64,000 nucleotides of DNA. Source: Sphingobacterium alkalisoli (GTDB taxonomy: Bacteria; Bacteroidota; Bacteroidia; Sphingobacteriales; Sphingobacteriaceae). The stretch's first letter is position 1, and the number at the start of each line of letters is the position of its first letter. Below are positions 51,684 through 59,095 of the stretch, piece after piece. A program made the translations under genes and the position numbers. Location: the NCBI RefSeq assembly GCF_005049105.1, contig NZ_SUKA01000009.1, positions 124,001 through 188,000 of the forward strand, read 5' to 3'. The notes below the pieces were generated by a model. That model searched no databases and was not told the DNA's origin. It saw nothing but the letters and a program-made list of their open reading frames with translations.

Positions 51684-52994
51684 CTACATATCTTCCATAG
51701 ACAGGCCTAGAAACCTGACCTGGAATAACGCAAGTTCTTTCTGCAAAGCTTTAGATTTTTGTTCTAGTATCCTTAAATCTATTTTCTTAGGATTTCTTTT
51801 CACTTCAGCTAGCGTTGCAGTCTTGTCGAGATGGTTCAAGGCGACGATATCAATCTCATTTTGACCTTTGCTGTCCCAAAAGTTACCTATTTCTGTCACA
51901 CGCTCTTCTAAGCTTATCTTTTCTCGAAAATATTGTTCCAATATCAGTCCACTATACTGTTCGTATCCTTTGCTAACAAATTCACGGAGCAGGTCCAATC
52001 GTCCTATTTCAATAAGCGACTGATGCGGGTATATGAATCTAAACCAAAAGCTAAGATAATGGTCCTTAAGGCTCCATCTGCTTTTGCGGCTATTGGGTTT
52101 GGAAAACATAGGTTTGTTGCGCACAATCAGTGAATAATGCTCTTCGAGGTTGTTCAGATAAGATCCTGTATTTTTTTCGATAATGGAATCAATTTCACTC
52201 TGTGTGTTCTTTCCAGAAGCAATCAATTGGAGTATAGAGAAATAAGTACCATATTCCTTACCAAATTCGGTGATCAAAATATCCTTTCCTTCACCTAAGA
52301 ATGGAGAATCCGACCGGGCAATCATATCCAGCATTTGATCTTTCGTAACGGCTCCGGCATCCATTAGGAGTTCAATATATTTGGCTACTCCGCCTGAAAC
52401 CATGTAAAGACAAAGTAAATCTTCTGGCTCGAAATCTGGATTATAATCCCGTAATATCTCCTTAATTACATTCACCTTGAATGGTTGAACAATCATTTTT
52501 GAAGTCAGTCTACCAAACAGCGGCTCTTTATTATGCTCAAATATTTTAGTCATTAGAGAGTATACGGATCCGCAGACGATTAGATTAATCTTAGCCTGAG
52601 CTTTATATTGGTCCCATAAATTCTGAATATCACTAAATATTGAAGGGTTTACATTTTCAAATTCTTGAAACTCATCAATTATAAGCGTAAAATGTTCTTT
52701 TGCTGCAAATAACAAAAGTTGCTCAAACAGGTTTCTGAAAGAACTCACTGTACCAAAGATCCGGAGTCCAAGCATCTGCTCCGCGTCTTTCTGAAACTGC
52801 TGGCACAGCAGGTTTTCATTTTTACGGGATACAAAAAGATATAGATATTTCTTTCCCTTAACGGATTCAATCAACAGGGAGGTCTTGCCAACACGCCTTC
52901 TGCCAATTATAGCCTGAAAACAAGCGTTTTCAACGGATCGCTTAAGATTGCTTTCCAGCAATACAAGCTCGTTATGTCTGTTGTAGAATTTCAT
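51684..52994 (-). CDS. ATP-binding protein, archaeal-ATPase / DUF234 type
   Basis: A 436-residue STAND-like ATPase starting at the ATG 52994 (MKFYNRHNELVLLE). Walker A is GRRRVGKTSLL and Walker B is FTLIIDEFQEFE; the sensor is LIVCGSVYSLM. A winged-helix region (about 240-300) and a C-terminal DUF234 nuclease-like region follow (NFWDSKGQNEIDIVAL, TATLAEVKRNPKKID), whose D, E and K pattern resembles a PD-(D/E)XK fold. Members are common, often mobile, and of unclear function. It is the only minus-strand gene in this plus-strand island. Unusual repeats precede it. Confidence 0.88.
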   Translation of the reverse strand: MKFYNRHNELVLLESNLKRSVENACFQAIIGRRRVGKTSLLIESVKGKKYLYLFVSRKNENLLCQQFQKDAEQMLGLRIFGTVSSFRNLFEQLLLFAAKEHFTLIIDEFQEFENVNPSIFSDIQNLWDQYKAQAKINLIVCGSVYSLMTKIFEHNKEPLFGRLTSKMIVQPFKVNVIKEILRDYNPDFEPEDLLCLYMVSGGVAKYIELLMDAGAVTKDQMLDMIARSDSPFLGEGKDILITEFGKEYGTYFSILQLIASGKNTQSEIDSIIEKNTGSYLNNLEEHYSLIVRNKPMFSKPNSRKSRWSLKDHYLSFWFRFIYPHQSLIEIGRLDLLREFVSKGYEQYSGLILEQYFREKISLEERVTEIGNFWDSKGQNEIDIVALNHLDKTATLAEVKRNPKKIDLRILEQKSKALQKELALFQVRFLGLSMEDM

Positions 52995-53017
52995 ATGCAG
53001 TTTACTTAACAACCATT

Positions 53018-53047
53018 AAGTTAATGTTCGTTAAGTTAATGGTCGTT
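53018..53047. repeat. 15-bp tandem repeat, two units
   Basis: Units 53018-53032 (AAGTTAATGTTCGTT) and 53033-53047 (AAGTTAATGGTCGTT) differ at one base. They lie between the promoter candidate and the start of the ATPase at 51684, with an inverted relative (TTAACAACCATTAA) at 53006-53019, so they may be an operator or leader element. Confidence 0.6.
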
Positions 53048-53048
53048 A

Positions 53049-53056
53049 CAAAAATA
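53049..53056 (-). promoter_or_regulatory. Promoter -7 candidate for the 51684 ATPase
   Basis: The minus-strand sequence is TATTTTTG, immediately upstream of the tandem repeat and 54 bp before the ATG. Confidence 0.45.
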
Positions 53057-53098
53057 ACATATTTTATTTAAACAAAGAATTAGTATTTTACTATACAG

Positions 53099-53116
53099 TT
53101 ACTTAAGCAAGAGCAC
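53099..53116. repeat. 18-bp direct repeat, left copy
   Basis: TTACTTAAGCAAGAGCAC matches 54558-54575 at 17 of 18 positions. The two copies bracket the ATPase gene at 53354. Confidence 0.6.
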
Positions 53117-53297
53117 CGGTGCTAACCGAACGACCGCCGAAGGCAGCTGCGAAGCAAACTGAGCTCTACGGACGCTACTTTTGTATTTTATAAACTACAA
53201 AATTAATATCATTTTGCAATATAGAAACAACAATATGCAAACATTAATCTCCCCCTCCTATGTAGAAATTGTACCGCACACATCACAATTATAGGTA

Positions 53298-53325
53298 AAA
53301 AACGTATCGCATGCGATACGTTTTT
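53298..53325. promoter_or_regulatory. Perfect 28-bp palindrome, operator candidate
   Basis: Two 14-bp arms (AAAAACGTATCGCA and its reverse complement) with no spacer. It covers the place where a -33 element would lie relative to the TACCTTTG at 53338, 29 bp before the ATPase ATG. The perfect symmetry suggests a homodimeric repressor site. Confidence 0.7.
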
Positions 53326-53337
53326 AAATAGTTTTCG

Positions 53338-53345
53338 TACCTTTG
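53338..53345 (+). promoter_or_regulatory. Promoter -7 candidate for the 53354 ATPase
   Basis: TACCTTTG, an exact TAnnTTTG match, 8 bp before the ATG, predicting an almost leaderless mRNA. Confidence 0.5.
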
Positions 53346-53353
53346 ACGATACA

Positions 53354-54550
53354 ATGGAAATGTTAGCAAATAAATACAGGGAACTACTGCAACAGACTAA
53401 AGTTAATTTTGTGCGTGGGCTATCTGACAAAATCAACTGGGATTCACGTGCGATATGCATCGAAGGAGCAAGAGGTACCGGAAAATCTACTCTGATGCTA
53501 CAATATATAAAATCTAACTTGTCGCTTGATCAGACGCTATATTTATCCCTGGATGACTTATATTTTAAGCAACATAGCCTCTTATCTGTTGCCGAAACGT
53601 TCTATCAAGAAGGCGGTAGATACTTATTTCTGGATGAGGTCCATAAATATGAAGATTGGCAAACCGAAGTAAAAAATCTTTATGATTTTAAGCCGCAATT
53701 AAAAATCGTACTTTCCGGCTCATCTATATTAGCCTTACAGCAGTCGAATGCAGATTTGAGCCGGAGACTATTGCACTATCATCTACCTGAGCTGTCACTT
53801 CGTGAATATATAGCACTCAAGGCAAAAGTATCCATCCCTATATACAGCCTGAGTGATCTATTACAAAACCACCGTGCCATCGTGGATGATATTAAAAACT
53901 TCTTACCATCCCCGCTCAAATTTTTTCGCGAATATCTCACCTATGGTGCATATCCATTCTCGATGGAGGGAGAAGCCGAATACCTCATGCGCATTCAACA
54001 ATTGATCAATGTCATTATTGACTATGACCTCCCAGAGGCCCGTCCAATCGAGCTAAGCAGTTTGTCCAAGCTGAAAAAACTGCTCTACATTATTTCTACA
54101 GCGGTGCCGTTTACACCAAACATTTCCCGTCTAGCGGAGCAAATTGTCACTTCTAGAAGCAGACTGCTTGAAATGCTAGATCTCTTGGAAAAAGCGCAGC
54201 TTGTCCGCAACCTGCGCAGTTCTGCATTTGGCATCTCCCTTATGAATAAACCGGAAAAAATTTTCCTGAACAACAGCAGTTTAATCATGGCCCTAGCAGA
54301 GGGACAACCCAATATCGGAAATTTAAGAGAAACATTTTTTTATTCTCAATTAGCAGGAGCGGGTTTTCGTGTCTCTTACCCAAAAAAGGGAGACTTTCTG
54401 ATAGACAATCAATACACATTTGAAATCGGCGGAAAAAATAAAGATTCGAAACAAATAGCGACAGAAGTTCAGGCGTATTTGGCCATTGATGACATAGAAT
54501 ACGGAACGGTAGGAAAGATTCCGCTTTGGCTCTTCGGTTTCCTATACTAA
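53354..54550 (+). CDS. AAA family ATPase with DUF4143-like C-domain
   Basis: A 398-residue ATPase: Walker A GARGTGKSTLM (about 36-46), Walker B YLFLDEVHKYEDW, sensor LKIVLSGSSILAL, then an arginine-finger-like LSRRLLHYHLPELSLREY region, a winged-helix segment (about 235-285) and a DUF4143-like C-terminal nuclease-fold remnant (FEIGGKNKDSKQI). This family is widespread and often exchanged, with no settled function. It is flanked by 18-bp direct repeats and preceded by a perfect palindrome. It is not closely related to the ATPase at 51684. Confidence 0.88.
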   Translation: MEMLANKYRELLQQTKVNFVRGLSDKINWDSRAICIEGARGTGKSTLMLQYIKSNLSLDQTLYLSLDDLYFKQHSLLSVAETFYQEGGRYLFLDEVHKYEDWQTEVKNLYDFKPQLKIVLSGSSILALQQSNADLSRRLLHYHLPELSLREYIALKAKVSIPIYSLSDLLQNHRAIVDDIKNFLPSPLKFFREYLTYGAYPFSMEGEAEYLMRIQQLINVIIDYDLPEARPIELSSLSKLKKLLYIISTAVPFTPNISRLAEQIVTSRSRLLEMLDLLEKAQLVRNLRSSAFGISLMNKPEKIFLNNSSLIMALAEGQPNIGNLRETFFYSQLAGAGFRVSYPKKGDFLIDNQYTFEIGGKNKDSKQIATEVQAYLAIDDIEYGTVGKIPLWLFGFLY

Positions 54551-54557
54551 AATTTAT

Positions 54558-54575
54558 TTACTTAAGCACGAGCAC
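54558..54575. repeat. 18-bp direct repeat, right copy
   Basis: TTACTTAAGCACGAGCAC; one mismatch to the copy at 53099-53116, in the same orientation. Confidence 0.6.
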
Positions 54576-54666
54576 AGACTTTCCATAATTGCTTATACAG
54601 TGAGCATTTTCGAATAAGCTCAAATTAGTTAATTTTACGAGCAGAATTTTAAGAAGCTAAAGCGAA

Positions 54667-55470
54667 TTGAAAAAGTCAATATCCATAAAAAATAAAATTG
54701 AAGCGGAGGAACTATTAAAAGTTTCGTCGTTTAGAAAGGAAATTCGCACAACCGAGCCCCATAAGCATAACAGCTATTTTGAGATCATCTACCTTCGCGA
54801 AGGTAGCGGCTCACACACCATTGACCACACTTCATATTCGATAGCTCCACCTACCATATTTTTTGTTCGCAAAGAACAGGTACACCACTGGAAGATTACC
54901 AATGTGCCAGAGGGATATGTTTTACTCTTAAAAAAAGGCTTCGTTGAGAAATCGCTCGATAATGAACTGAAGAAACATTTATCCAAATTAAGCGTATTTA
55001 ACTGTGTTCATTTGAAGGAAACCAAAAGTATCGATGCATTGTTCAATCTTCTTACATTAGAGAAGGACTTCATCGTAACGGAGGGATTATTGAAAGCACT
55101 ATTTGCAAAAATTTTGATTGCTTCAAAGCCCATGCCCCTTCAAACCAATAAAAAAACGAGTGGTATAATATCATCATTCCGGGAATTACTAAACCAGACA
55201 AACGACTTGCACAACAGTGTCGCTTACTATGCAGAAAAGTTCCACACGACACCACAAAACCTCAATGCAATTTGTCGTAAAGCGTTAAACCAATCAGCGG
55301 CTGAGGTAATTGCCGAGCATATTATCAGCGAGGCAAAAAGACAGTTAATTTATACGGAATGCAGTGTCTCTGAGATAGCTTACAATTTAAATTTTAGTGA
55401 CAGCTCCCATTTTGTAAAGTTTTTTAAACGTTATACGGGCGTCACCCCGCTTATATTTCGCAATACCTAA
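54667..55470 (+). CDS. AraC-family transcriptional regulator
   Basis: A 267-residue regulator with an N-terminal cupin (about 20-95; EPHKHNSYFEIIYLREGSGS) and a C-terminal double HTH (about 170-265; NLNAICRKALNQSAAEVIAE and VSEIAYNLNFSDSSHFVKFF, KRYTGVTPLIFR). The start is a TTG at 54667; no in-frame ATG gives a complete cupin. It lies directly upstream of the DoxX and chromate genes, with a perfect inverted repeat between them, and is the obvious candidate to control them. Confidence 0.92.
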   Translation: MKKSISIKNKIEAEELLKVSSFRKEIRTTEPHKHNSYFEIIYLREGSGSHTIDHTSYSIAPPTIFFVRKEQVHHWKITNVPEGYVLLLKKGFVEKSLDNELKKHLSKLSVFNCVHLKETKSIDALFNLLTLEKDFIVTEGLLKALFAKILIASKPMPLQTNKKTSGIISSFRELLNQTNDLHNSVAYYAEKFHTTPQNLNAICRKALNQSAAEVIAEHIISEAKRQLIYTECSVSEIAYNLNFSDSSHFVKFFKRYTGVTPLIFRNT

Positions 55471-55525
55471 AAGCCACTAGGATATTTTCAAATATACCGT
55501 ATAAAACACCTTCTATTGTACGAAA

Positions 55526-55544
55526 TTTGTTTAATGTAAACAAA
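55526..55544. promoter_or_regulatory. Inverted repeat upstream of DoxX
   Basis: TTTGTTTA-ATG-TAAACAAA, a perfect 8-bp inverted repeat 37 bp before the DoxX start and just downstream of the AraC gene. It is a candidate operator, although AraC proteins more often bind direct repeats. Confidence 0.45.
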
Positions 55545-55580
55545 ATAACAATCCAAATTTCATTAAAATATCTACATATT

Positions 55581-56045
55581 ATGTTTCAAAAAATAACCAA
55601 GACAGACCTATCAAAGACCACCATACTTATTCGTATCATGATAGGTGCTGTATTTCTTTCGGAAGGCATTCAGAAATTTTTATTCCCAGCTATTCGCGGA
55701 GCAGGGCGTTTTGAAAAAATTGGTTTACCGTCTCCCGAATTTTTAGGAAGTTTTGTAGGTACTTTTGAAATTCTCTGTGGAATACTTGTCCTTACTGGAC
55801 TTTTCACAAGACTGGCTAGTATTCCATTGATTACTATTATGTTGGTTGCCATTGCAGCCACCAAATCGGAAGTTTTAGCGGAAAAGGGATTTTGGGAAAT
55901 GATGCACGGAAGCCGAACCGATTGGGCCATGCTCGTGGGAAACATCTTCCTATTGATAAAAGGTGGAGGTCGATGGTCGATTGATAGCCTTGTATTCAAC
56001 CCCGACACTTTAAATCAAATAGATGAAGTCGAATTAAGAAAGTAA
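55581..56045 (+). CDS. DoxX-family membrane protein
   Basis: A 154-residue four-helix membrane protein starting at the ATG 55581 (MFQKITKTDLS). It has the DoxX core (IRIMIGAVFLSEGIQKFLFP, LPSPEFLGSFVGTFEILCGI, LVLTGLFTRLASIPLITIML). DoxX proteins take part in redox and thiol stress complexes in some bacteria and are otherwise uncharacterised. The gene is 2 bp before the chromate transporter, so the two are cotranscribed. The segment is AT-richer than the Sus/TlpA loci. Confidence 0.9.
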   Translation: MFQKITKTDLSKTTILIRIMIGAVFLSEGIQKFLFPAIRGAGRFEKIGLPSPEFLGSFVGTFEILCGILVLTGLFTRLASIPLITIMLVAIAATKSEVLAEKGFWEMMHGSRTDWAMLVGNIFLLIKGGGRWSIDSLVFNPDTLNQIDEVELRK

Positions 56046-56047
56046 GA

Positions 56048-57178
56048 ATGGAAGAGAAAGTAAATTTGAAAGAACTTGCTAAAGTCTTCGCAAAGTTGGG
56101 CATTATCGGTTTTGGAGGCCCTGCAGCACACATTGCCCTGATGCGTGATGAAGTCATCATAAAACGAAAATGGATGAATGAACAGCATTTCTTGGATTTG
56201 CTGGGAGCCACAAACCTTATTCCTGGTCCCAACAGCACCGAAATGGCCATCCATATCGGTTATGACAAAGGAGGATGGAAAGGATTAATAACAGCAGGCT
56301 TATGTTTTATTCTACCTGCCGTATTCATTACAGGGATTTTTGCATTGCTATATCGTAATTACGGGCAATTACCTGAGGTTCAGCCATTTATTTACGGCAT
56401 TAAACCTGCCATCATTGCCATTATAATTGGGGCGGTTTATCCTTTGGCAAGAAAGTCTGTCAAATCCGTATTTTTAGGTTACATTGGTGTTGTGGTAGCG
56501 TTAGCAGCCGTGTTTGGTATTAATGAAATTTATTTAATGTTTGGAGCGGGTTTACTGGCTCTTTCACTGTTTTATATTCAGAACAAAAAGTCCGCCAGGT
56601 GTCAAAGTATAATACCTCTTATTTTCCTGCAAATCACACACACAACTTTCTGGACTGCCACGAATGCCCAATTATTTTGGACATTCCTTAAAATCGGCTC
56701 CATACTTTACGGAAGTGGGTATGTCTTGTTTGCTTTTTTAGATACAGAATTGGTAGCAACAGGATTATTGACAAGACAACAATTAATGGACGCCATTGCC
56801 GTGGGACAGTTCACGCCTGGTCCTGTTTTTTCATCTGTAACATTTATTGGCTTTCAACTCAATGGACTTGCAGGAGCCGTTATCTCAACTATTGCCATTT
56901 TTCTTCCTTCATTTGTATTTGTAGCACTGCTCAATCCAATAATGAAAAAGTTACGAAATTCTAAAGGGTTTTCCACCTTTTTAGATGCTGTCAATGTAGC
57001 ATCTGTAGCAATTATTGTAGCTGTGTGTTTTGAAATGGCCAAAGAAACTATTACTGATTGGCGAACTATTTTGATTGCGGTTGTAAGTGCGATAATCGTT
57101 TTAAAATTCAAAAGAGCCAATAGTTCGTTTATAATTTTGGGAGGATCACTTTTGGGATATATTTTGAGAATCGTTTAA
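56048..57178 (+). CDS. chrA: Chromate transporter, CHR family (long form)
   Basis: A 376-residue inner-membrane transporter made of two homologous CHR halves. The first has FGGPAAHIALMRDEVI and ATNLIPGPNSTEMAIHIGY; the second has GSGYVLFAFLDTELV and AVGQFTPGPVFSSVTFIG. Both halves show the PGP motif and end in hydrophobic helices. CHR proteins export chromate and some relate to sulfate, its structural analogue, which fits the sulfur-oxidation setting. It forms an operon with DoxX under the AraC regulator. Confidence 0.93.
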   Translation: MEEKVNLKELAKVFAKLGIIGFGGPAAHIALMRDEVIIKRKWMNEQHFLDLLGATNLIPGPNSTEMAIHIGYDKGGWKGLITAGLCFILPAVFITGIFALLYRNYGQLPEVQPFIYGIKPAIIAIIIGAVYPLARKSVKSVFLGYIGVVVALAAVFGINEIYLMFGAGLLALSLFYIQNKKSARCQSIIPLIFLQITHTTFWTATNAQLFWTFLKIGSILYGSGYVLFAFLDTELVATGLLTRQQLMDAIAVGQFTPGPVFSSVTFIGFQLNGLAGAVISTIAIFLPSFVFVALLNPIMKKLRNSKGFSTFLDAVNVASVAIIVAVCFEMAKETITDWRTILIAVVSAIIVLKFKRANSSFIILGGSLLGYILRIV

Positions 57179-57482
57179 AAAACAAAAAATACCGATGACG
57201 GGAATCACGAATCTGTCCCTACTCCAATGTAGAAATTCCATTTTTATTATTACCAGTCTTGGGGAGAGCCGGTAAAAAAGGTATCGAGTACATTCCAGAT
57301 CAGAACGAATTGATTACATTGCTATATACGGCGAATAGCGGAACTTCCAGATTATACTACGATTTTGTTGATGACACGGATTTTGCTCCTACTAGCTACG
57401 GTGACCTTGCTGCCGTCCGTATACGGTTTTAGTAATGGTCATAGAAGATGCGGATAGAATAACTATCCGCATCCATATTAGC
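57179..57482. other. Intergenic region with a gene remnant and terminator
   Basis: 304 bp. A plus-strand open stretch from about 57250 to the TAG at 57430-57432 (GIEYIPDQNELITLLYTANS, then DDTDFAPTSYGDLAAVRIRF) reads like the end of a real protein, but has no start and no family I recognise. The terminator hairpin at 57447-57473 follows. Confidence 0.5.
57447..57473. terminator. Hairpin at the end of the phosphoesterase operon
   Basis: An 11-bp perfect stem (GATGCGGATAG / CTATCCGCATC) with a 5-nt loop, 10 bp beyond the minus-strand stop at 57483. Confidence 0.7.
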
Positions 57483-59084
57483 TTATCTTAGCTCAGGATA
57501 ATTCTTTGTCGGTTCGATTACATACGTACTAACGGCTTCATGCATGTTTCCATAATCGTCCTGCGCCCGTACGCGGATCTCGTGCTCACCGATGGCTAAA
57601 TCGATCGGTAAGCCCACCCGCCAAAGGTGCGCACTCATCACTGCATCTGTGGGACGTCGCCCAGGCAGAAGTGTATCCAGGTTATCCCAGGGATATAAAA
57701 GAGCCAGATAGGCGGGATCATTCGATTGCGTAGGCATCATCTTGCCCCAGGCACCTCCGTCAATGGAAAACTCGACTGTACTCCCGTGATGGCCCATAAA
57801 AAAGTTTGCAAATATAGCTGCGCGCGTACGTTTGCCTTGCCCGACAACTTTCGGATTGAATATATTGATCTGATAAGTCGAATCTTTTCCTGACGCCTGG
57901 TAACGAATCTGGTACTTATGCGCATCAAAATCTATAAACGCATATCCATTCGGCGTACCATCGCGCATAGTCGCCATGGGAACACCGCGCTCATCCAACT
58001 GCCCGGAATACCAATCGCCTGAAGTGGTACCGACATTGTATTCATGATGGGGCTTTTCCTGATGCCATCCATCGGATTTTCCATAGAAATGCTGGGTTTG
58101 CGTGTGCATATGTGCCGATAGGGATAACGTATGTGGATAATCTTTTAGCAGATCAAACAATCGCTGCCTATCTTCTGCCCTAAACGTATCTCCATTCCGA
58201 TGATCTAAGGGAATATGAAATGCCAAAACGACTAGACGGTCTTTAGCAACGTGCTTTAAATCATTTTCAATAAAATCAAGCTGCTCTTTTCGAAAACCAC
58301 CCAAATAACCACGACCAGTGCGGGGGTTAGGATACCGCACATTATCGAGAACAATAAAATGCACTTTGCCATAGTTGAACGCATAGTTAACCGGACCAAA
58401 ATTTGCTTCGAATGTTTCGTCCGACAGGCTATCGGCATCGACATTAAAATTCATATCGTGGTTACCCTTCAAATTGTACCAAGGAAGACCAATTCGCGCG
58501 ATACTCGCTTTATAACCCGGATGTAGACTTAAATCATCACCAACGAGATCACCTAGGCTCAGCCCAAAAGCCACATTTTTTATTCCCACTACTTCATCCA
58601 CGATCGCACGATTGAAGAAAGTCAATTCCTGTTCCGTATACGCCTGCGGATCACCGAAAACTAGCATCCGGAACTGATCAGCCTCCTTCGCTTCCGTTAA
58701 GCCAAAATCGATTGTTTTTGGAAGAGGACCTGTCGGTGCTACACCCGCATACTGCAGGTTTGTGGGAGATCCCTTCGGCTTGTGGATGTAATACGATTTC
58801 GCCAGGTAATCACTATCAAACGGCAATGTATAGCCGCTAGGTTTAATAACAAAAATTATGTTATCATCGCCTACAGGAAGTTGATACGCCCCATTCGCAT
58901 CCGTTAATACAACAGCTGATCCATTGCTCACCGCTACGTTAGGTATTCCTGATTCCTTTTTATCCCACTTGCCATTGTTGTTCAAGTCGTGGTAAACTCT
59001 TCCTTTTGCTATTTCCTGAGCTTGGCACCATGCCGAAAGCAACAGCATGCTGCTACTTAAAATAATAGATAGATTACGTCTCAT
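57483..59084 (-). CDS. Exported calcineurin-like phosphoesterase
   Basis: A 533-residue secreted metallophosphatase: signal peptide, an SdrD-type beta domain (GRVYHDLNNNGKWDKKESGI, about 25-110), a calcineurin-like catalytic domain (about 135-385) with FGDPQ, LGDLVGD, GNHDMN, AFHIPLDH and SAHMHTQ metal-ligand motifs, and the C-terminal beta domain that accompanies this type (about 390-530). It should hydrolyse a phosphoester or phosphoanhydride outside the cytoplasm. It is the last gene of FecR - SusC - SusD - phosphatase, which suggests uptake of a phosphorylated nutrient. Confidence 0.9.
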   Translation of the reverse strand: MRRNLSIILSSSMLLLSAWCQAQEIAKGRVYHDLNNNGKWDKKESGIPNVAVSNGSAVVLTDANGAYQLPVGDDNIIFVIKPSGYTLPFDSDYLAKSYYIHKPKGSPTNLQYAGVAPTGPLPKTIDFGLTEAKEADQFRMLVFGDPQAYTEQELTFFNRAIVDEVVGIKNVAFGLSLGDLVGDDLSLHPGYKASIARIGLPWYNLKGNHDMNFNVDADSLSDETFEANFGPVNYAFNYGKVHFIVLDNVRYPNPRTGRGYLGGFRKEQLDFIENDLKHVAKDRLVVLAFHIPLDHRNGDTFRAEDRQRLFDLLKDYPHTLSLSAHMHTQTQHFYGKSDGWHQEKPHHEYNVGTTSGDWYSGQLDERGVPMATMRDGTPNGYAFIDFDAHKYQIRYQASGKDSTYQINIFNPKVVGQGKRTRAAIFANFFMGHHGSTVEFSIDGGAWGKMMPTQSNDPAYLALLYPWDNLDTLLPGRRPTDAVMSAHLWRVGLPIDLAIGEHEIRVRAQDDYGNMHEAVSTYVIEPTKNYPELR

Positions 59085-59095
59085 TGTCTGTTTAC

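Larger units (their letters stand above)
53013..53353. other. Divergent region between two ATPase genes
   Basis: 341 bp containing the 15-bp tandem repeat (53018-53047), the minus promoter candidate (53049-53056), one member of an 18-bp direct repeat (53099-53116), a plus-strand TACTTTTG (53176-53183), the palindrome at 53298-53325 and a plus promoter candidate (53338-53345). I see no gene in it. Confidence 0.6.

Noticed and set aside
51586..51864. Open frame of 92 codons on the plus strand
   Set aside because: Most of it is antisense to the ATPase gene at 51684. Only the first 30 codons are outside it, and they have no recognisable family.
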